A stretch of 64,000 nucleotides of DNA, taken from contig WACJ01000318.1 in assembly GCA_008973525.1 (NCBI GenBank), positions 248,001-312,000 on the forward strand, given 5' to 3'. Both the position numbers and the translations under genes were made by a program. Positions 58,880 through 64,000 of this stretch are shown here, piece by piece (positions within the stretch are counted from its first letter, which is position 1; every line of letters begins with the position of its first letter). The notes beneath the pieces are model-generated. The model worked only from the letters and a program-made list of their open reading frames with translations, searched no databases and was not told the origin of the DNA. Source of the stretch: Stenopsyche tienmushanensis. Taxonomy: Eukaryota > Arthropoda > Insecta > Trichoptera > Stenopsychidae.

Positions 58880-59660
58880 AATTTCGGGTGGGTGTTAGAT
58901 TCCACGATGCCCACCCATAAAGCCCCAGAGGAGGAAACCAATCCTACGTCCGTGGGCAACGGTTGAATTCCTGGGGTAAAGATGTGGAGTAGCAGTGCAC
59001 AAAAGTAGCTTCGACGGTTTGCTCAACGAAGCTGAAATAGCCCAGCTAACATGAGTTGGGTATGTAGGTCACCCTGTATTGAGTACCCATAAAGAGGTGT
59101 ATGGAATAGCTGATTAGAGTAGTTGGCGGAGACTGTGTCAAAGGCTCACCACTATCCTCAACAGCCTAGGCAAACAGGGGAGAACGGTTTTAGGCTGTTC
59201 GAACGGCGAATCGTCTCCGTGGCTAGGTACTAAATTAGTACTACTAATGACCGAACCGATACGAGTACCATGGGGAAGGGGTAGCCCCTGCAGTCCATCA
59301 TCCGTCATTAGCCCCCTTCAAACTGAGGTTGGACTCCTGGTGGTAGTGAACCCACAATAGTCTCCATCGCACCTTCGTGTGCATGTAGTCTGCTGGTCTT
59401 CCTGCGGAAACCTCGCCTCCTCTGGAGGGCGTGGAGCAAAAGGGGTGGGCGTCTGGACACTCTGCGCGAAGCGTTTCTCGCGGGGATAAAAGATTAGTGG
59501 AAGACACTCCCTATGTTGCTGGTCTGGGATAACCCGGAACAGACCAAACAGCATCGCAGGAAATAGGATCGATATTAAATGATCCTCCAATCCAGTCAGT
59601 CGCTGTCTGATGTCTGTCGTCTTAATCCTCTTGATCAAGGCCTAGTCTGAATACCTGCAT
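58880..59660. other. GC-richer unidentified segment, possibly a retrotransposon 5' region
   Basis: An 800-base block of balanced base composition in AT-rich DNA. It has no long reliable ORF and contains several short inverted motifs (for example GGGGAAGGGGTAGCCCC). It is not a tRNA, 5S or large rRNA sequence that I recognise. Its surroundings and composition suggest the 5' UTR of a LINE. Confidence 0.4.
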
Positions 59661-59769
59661 ACCTGCTTCTAAAACGATAACAACAAGTCAGGCAAAGCTA
59701 AAAACGAGTCATCCAGAAATTAAGGTTACAAGATTTATGTAGGATCTTAAAATGCTTTTATTTAATTGA

Positions 59770-60300
59770 AATTCACAGCTTTTGGATTCAGAGGTGTAGT
59801 GACACATCCACGTATCACCCCTTGTCACGATATAGTCCAGAAGAGCTTTCAATCCTGCGCAAAGCGATTCAAAAATTCATGTGCTCCGGTATGAGCATTC
59901 TGGGTCACCATCTTGTTCACAACTTCTTGTAACCAAGTTTTTCCGATACAATAACACTTAGGAGACTTCCAGAAATGTCAGGAATTTCTTTGTGGAAGTC
60001 GTCAAGCGTCACACGGCGGTCATTTCGCATTTGTTCTTCAATTATGTGTGCAAGTTCGTCAGAAATGACTGATAGTTTCCCACTCTATGCCTCATCGTGA
60101 GTATGAGTACGGCCTTTCCTGAACGACATAACCCACTTCGTGAAATGTTGTCGACTCATCACATCACTACCATAAACTTTCACGAGCTTCCGATGGATAT
60201 TCGCGGCCGTATTCTTTTGCAAAGTAAAAAACGGATGACCGCGCGACGATCAACCCATCGAAAGAATTTACTGTGACTGAACAAAATGGCCGACAAACGC
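59770..60300 (-). pseudogene. mariner transposase N-terminal half
   Basis: The minus strand reads NTAANIHRKLVKVYGSDVMS, RQHFTKWVMSFRKGRTHTHD, LSVISDELAHIIEEQMRNDR, RVTLDDFHKEIPDISGSLL: the two helix-turn-helix motifs and linker. After EKLGYKKL it decays before the first catalytic Asp. This N-terminal version differs from the one at 20.6 kb, so it belongs to another mariner subfamily. Confidence 0.8.
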
Positions 60301-61470
60301 GCGGGACCGAATGAATACCCCAGCCTCAGAAGCCTTTGTAACCATACTTTCTAAATGACCATTGTATGTGTGAATTTTTGCGTATTAAAAATATAAGATC
60401 TATTATAGACTTCTTGAATGACTTTTTAATTTTTAGATTTCCAAGGCTTTGTGGCGACATTTTACGCCTGCTTTGTTTTTTACAAATGCAAATACATACT
60501 TAAAATAGCCAAATAACAAACTGAGGGGCCCAGAGGTCGACATTGAAAATTCCCAAGATAAAACTGAGATATAATAGTTTATATTTGGAAATACTAAAAA
60601 GCATATGAAACAATTTATAGTGTGCTATCTATGATATTTTTATTATTATGAACGATAAGGATAATTTTAGTCATTTAGTATTGACGCAAGTGTTATGTTT
60701 TATTTGGTGAATGTTTAATATAATTAATAATCGAAGCAATATTTTTGATTCAGGGTCCAAAGTCATAAATAATCGCGTTGATAAGAGCGAAAGATGTAAA
60801 AACTTACACTGAAAAGGGTACAACTGACACGTTAAGCTTTTTATCTGAAAATCTATAATGCTTTGTTTGTCAAAAGTAGATTAAGTACATATATGATCAC
60901 ATAAATTGAAGGTGACGATAAGTTTTCTTCATTGTTTGTCGGCCAAAGGTCTTTTGTCTGAAACTACTAAAACATGAGTGAAGTTTTACACGGATTGCCA
61001 ATCAACGAAATTATATATTATTCCGATTGGAGTGATTTTGTAAATAATGCACCTTAACACTCTCGTCGCCCAACGTGAATCGATATTATAACGCATGGTA
61101 TAAACACAGACGACATGTGGCACATCTTTTCTAAGGTGTTGTTTTATCTTAGATCGATAAGTTTGAATCTGTCATTACTCAAATTAACAAAAACAAAGTG
61201 AAGATAAGCAAGTGCGAACAGACAAAGGTAGGAATGCAAGTTTCGAGGTCGATCTCGAAACATATTTAGATAGTAGTCACCTGAAAGACGTTATAGAAAG
61301 ACGTTCACAAAGTTAACATTTGTAAATCGTTATAGAAATACGTAACGGTGAGATGCTTAAATTGCCTTTCGGAGACTATTTGAGATTTCACTACACTTAT
61401 CCCAGAGCCTTCATTCGGTTGAAAAGCATACTTTTTCTGCAAACATATCATTATTTTTTTATATTCAAAT
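60301..61470. other. AT-rich sequence, no gene recognised
   Basis: A short frame at 60975 (MSEVLHGLPINEIIYYSDWS) may be the start of the piggyBac relic that follows, but this is not secure. Confidence 0.35.
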
Positions 61471-61675
61471 CAGAAAATAAAAAAAAGAATGATTGCGATC
61501 GGAAAATACTAGGCCCGACAATGAAAAGAAGAAAGCGAAAAGAGCGTTTTACGGTTTAGAAATTCATAAAAATCCGCAGGGCAAATCTATTAGAAGGAAT
61601 TGTACTCTTTGTTACAAAAGATGAGACAAATTCTCATATGTGTTTGAATTGTTTTAATGAATACCATGCTACATA
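61471..61675 (+). pseudogene. piggyBac-like transposase C-terminal cysteine-rich domain relic
   Basis: A basic segment (PTMKRRKRKERF) is followed by HKNPQGKSIRRNCTLCYKR. After a frame shift it continues with MCLNCFNEYHAT and a stop. The CxxC ... CxxC ... YH pattern at the extreme C-terminus is the piggyBac zinc-binding end. The catalytic DDD domain is not visible upstream. Confidence 0.55.
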
Positions 61676-61894
61676 ATACAAAGTTATATTTTACTTTAAA
61701 TATATCTTTATGTATAGTATATTTATATTTTAGTTATTTTAATTTTATGTCTTTTTGTGTTATATATTCTTATATTCTATTTATTTTATATTTGCATGTG
61801 CTAATTCCATTAAATAGAAATGAAATAACTTGTCAAATCGTATTTAAGCGGAGGAAGAAAACATCCATCGAAATTACGCGACTTCGTCCACTAA

Positions 61895-62250
61895 TTGCTA
61901 AAAATTCTGCGAGTAACATAGACATAGTCTAATATATAAAAAAACAATGTTTGTTTGTTCGTATTTAATGCGCTGCCATACCTTTCATTCGATTGCGATA
62001 AAACTTAGCCAATTTATTGTTTGCACTTTTTCAAATAATATAGGTATAGTACAATTAATTTGCAGTAGATTTTTTATATAAAAATCAGTGTTTGTATGTT
62101 TGTTCATATTTATAATAAAACCAACAAAATAAAAAAAAATCATTACTTCTATCATTCCTAATCAAACAAGATAACTCTTTCAAATTTCAAACGATATTTT
62201 TAGAACTATTACTTCTGTGGCAGCAACGCGCCGGGTACCAGCTAGTACTT
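61895..62250 (+). repeat. Helitron-like repeat: tandem ~120-bp units with a CTAGT-type 3' end
   Basis: Two units with GCGCTGCCATACCTTTCATT, GATTGCGATAAAACTTAGCC and ATATAGGTATAGTACAATTA are followed by a segment ending GCAACGCGCCGGGTACCAGC, TAGT. A GC-rich short hairpin just before CTAG(T) is typical of insect Helitron 3' termini. Confidence 0.5.
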
Positions 62251-62289
62251 GATATTTTTTTGTGTTTTCTCGAGTTGTGTGACATATTT

Positions 62290-62710
62290 CGCTGGAAATA
62301 GACATCAGACACATCAATATGATTCAATTGTGGGCATAGAAAGTCACTCAACATTATGGCACCATTTTCGAATAAATGTGGCCCAATTATTACATTTGTC
62401 CAAAATGCATACCAAACAGTAACTTGTTTTGGATGTAGACATCTTTTCTGAATAACACGAGGGTTTTCATCAGCCCGGATACGACGATTTTACTTATTGA
62501 GGAATCCATCCATTGTGAAATGAGCTAAATCTCATTAGCATGTCCAAGATTTGCAGCTAAATTGCCCATATGTCACTTGCATTGTGATTTTTTGCATTCA
62601 CTTTGAGGCCTTAGTTTAAAATCACGAGCAGTCACTGCGCTCGAAACACGACTTGATCAAATCCCTGCTCTCTTTTGACAACTCGCTGCTCTAAAATATC
62701 AGTTAACTTC
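62290..62710 (-). pseudogene. DDE (IS630/Tc1-mariner superfamily) transposase fragment
   Basis: The minus strand reads MDGFLNK, stop, then NRRIRADENPRVIQKRCLHP, KQVTVWYAFWTNVIIGPHLF, ENGAIMLSDFLCPQLN and DVSDVYFQ. This matches the catalytic core of an insect transposase family related to mariner in which VTVWxxxxxxxIIGPxFFE precedes the second catalytic block. Stops interrupt it on both sides. Confidence 0.65.
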
Positions 62711-62949
62711 TTCGACCAACCACGGTTATTTGGTACATTATATAACATATTAAATATTATTATAATGTTTATTTAAAAATAATATACGAAGATAGTAGTT
62801 TTCTAGTTCCAGAAGTATCCGACTTAACGTATAGATGGCGGTTGTTATTTAAAAAAAATACTATGGTAGAAAGTACCTACCTTATAAAGCTTAAGTTTAA
62901 AGACGTTGCGCTGTTTAGTACATATTTGTTTGGCAACTATCAATAGCGA

Positions 62950-63395
62950 AAGTTGTCAGTGAATTTGCAAACATAGAAAAACATTGGTCATACGTCTTCG
63001 TATACAATAGTAAGATATTGGATGGCAGAGTTTAAACAAGGCCGCACGAGCTGCCAAAACGAACATCGCAGTGGTCGACCAAACAAGATAACCACCCCAG
63101 AAATAGTAAAGAAAATCCACAAAATGGTATTGGATGATAGCAGACATGATAGACATTTCAAATAGCGCTGTACGTCAAATATTAACTGAAATTTTGGACA
63201 TGAGAATGCTGGGCGCAAGATGGGTGCCGCGTTTGCTCACAATGAAAAAAAAAACAGCGTCGTGATGATGTTTCAATTGAATGTTTGGTGATGTTTCACA
63301 GCAATAAAGTCGATTTTTCATAACCATGGATGAAACATGGGTCCATCACTTCATATCTGAGACAAAGAAGCATTGGGATCCTCCACTGACCTGAG
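62950..63395 (+). pseudogene. mariner transposase relic (linker to first catalytic Asp)
   Basis: WMAEFKQGRTSCQNEHRSGR followed by PNKITTPEIVKKIHKMVLDD, MRMLGARWVPRLLTMKKK (from adjacent frames), DVSIECLVMFHSNKVDF and TMDETWVHHFISETKKH. The first catalytic Asp (MDETW) is present. The sequence then breaks into repeat R at about 63400. Confidence 0.8.
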
Positions 63396-63439
63396 GTGTT
63401 TATTGGTTCCGCTATTCGGAATTATGTCAGCCTGCTGAT

Positions 63440-63850
63440 TAAAAATGCATAGTAAGGTGCAAAACCTGAATTTAATATCCATGTCCGCGATGACACGCTC
63501 ATTCTCAACGGAAGGAGTGGCCACAAGGTCTGTGTGTCCAACCGGTCCGCTTTTCAGACCGCTGACACGACGAAGGAGCGTCTCGCAATCAGAATACACA
63601 CCCGAAAGTGTTCACAGAACATGGTATGTGTCAACGAACGGATCTCCGCATGGACACTCCGAGATCGGAGAAAGTTCAAACCTGAAAAGCGAAACCCTAA
63701 ACCGCCTGTACCCTGTGAGGAACTGGGACGTCCAGTAATCTCGAATCATAATCTATTATCAATATTTGAATGCGGGATAAGCCGGCCGTTCTCAGCCGGC
63801 TTATGCGGGGGGTGTGGTGATAATGAAAAAGAGGAATGCGGAAAGGAAAG
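63440..63850 (+). repeat. Repeat R joined to mariner, copy 5 (opposite orientation)
   Basis: GAGTGGCCACAAGGTCTGTG, TGTCCAACCGGTCCGCTTTT and the following ~250 bases are the reverse complement of 26230-26600. Near the right edge is a perfect 10-bp inverted repeat, ATAAGCCGGC / GCCGGCTTAT (63777-63786 and 63795-63804). The mariner piece on the left is the same block attached to repeat R at 38.3 and 55.8 kb. Confidence 0.65.
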
Positions 63851-64000
63851 AGGAAAAGTATAATGGTCAAACAAAATAAAAACCATGTAAAACTTTCGAT
63901 CAAGTCGGTATTCTGCGTTTTGCACCCCATGCCCAGTTGCGCCCGTGGCGGGTACACCTTTTGACACCCACTTGTTGCGAACCTGATAGAAACACTCATT

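Noticed and set aside
1..64000. CRISPR arrays, bacterial operons, prophage and tRNA or rRNA genes
   Set aside because: No regular spacer-repeat arrays or cloverleaf-like genes were seen, and spliced genes with polyadenylation signals show a eukaryotic nuclear locus.

Overview
The window is nuclear DNA from an arthropod, most likely an insect. It is strongly AT-rich, its genes are split by short introns with canonical splice sites, and the gene set is animal: a lysosomal CLC exchanger, DPYD, a Pol III subunit, WDR3, a GATA factor and a GT10 fucosyltransferase. A ZAD domain (largely arthropod-restricted) is present, and remnants of mariner, Tc1, piggyBac, R1-like and jockey-like elements are everywhere. 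I cannot resolve the insect order. I rebuilt most gene models by hand from splice sites and reading phase.

Layout. 1-310: R1-like LINE relic (-). 614-1074: last two exons of WDR3 (+). 1.1-8.3 kb: no gene, scattered relics. 8290-11055: eight exons of a GATA zinc-finger factor (-). 12891-16166: single-pass leucine-rich-repeat protein (+). 19109-19589: two exons encoding a ZAD (-), lying upstream of the GATA exons and phase-compatible with them; the LRR gene would then be nested in an 8-kb intron. 21992-28030: complete 15-exon CLC-7 type Cl-/H+ exchanger (-), 798 aa. 32773-33012: small COX14-like membrane protein (+). 35022-40052: Pol III subunit RPC5 (-), seven exons. 41357-42718: intronless GT10 fucosyltransferase of FUT10/11 type (+), head to head with RPC5. 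44671-55282: complete 22-exon dihydropyrimidine dehydrogenase (-), 1034 aa. 55.8-64 kb: no host gene recognised, almost entirely transposon debris.

Transposon landscape. At least a dozen mariner transposase relics of several subfamilies occur. Three mariner copies share one terminal inverted repeat and have LINE or other repeat sequence where the middle of the transposase should be. Several other repeat families recur: a roughly 200-bp repeat often joined to a mariner fragment, an ~75-bp repeat found mostly in introns, a tandem Helitron-like repeat, a Tc1/mariner-type MITE, and a pair of ~145-bp inverted repeats bracketing the first coding exon of DPYD.

The host genes are unrelated housekeeping or regulatory loci and do not form a pathway. 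The points most worth checking are the possible ZAD-GATA gene with its one-base frameshift, the mosaic mariner elements (one with a single ORF running from LINE reverse transcriptase into mariner transposase), and the inverted repeats around DPYD exon 1.
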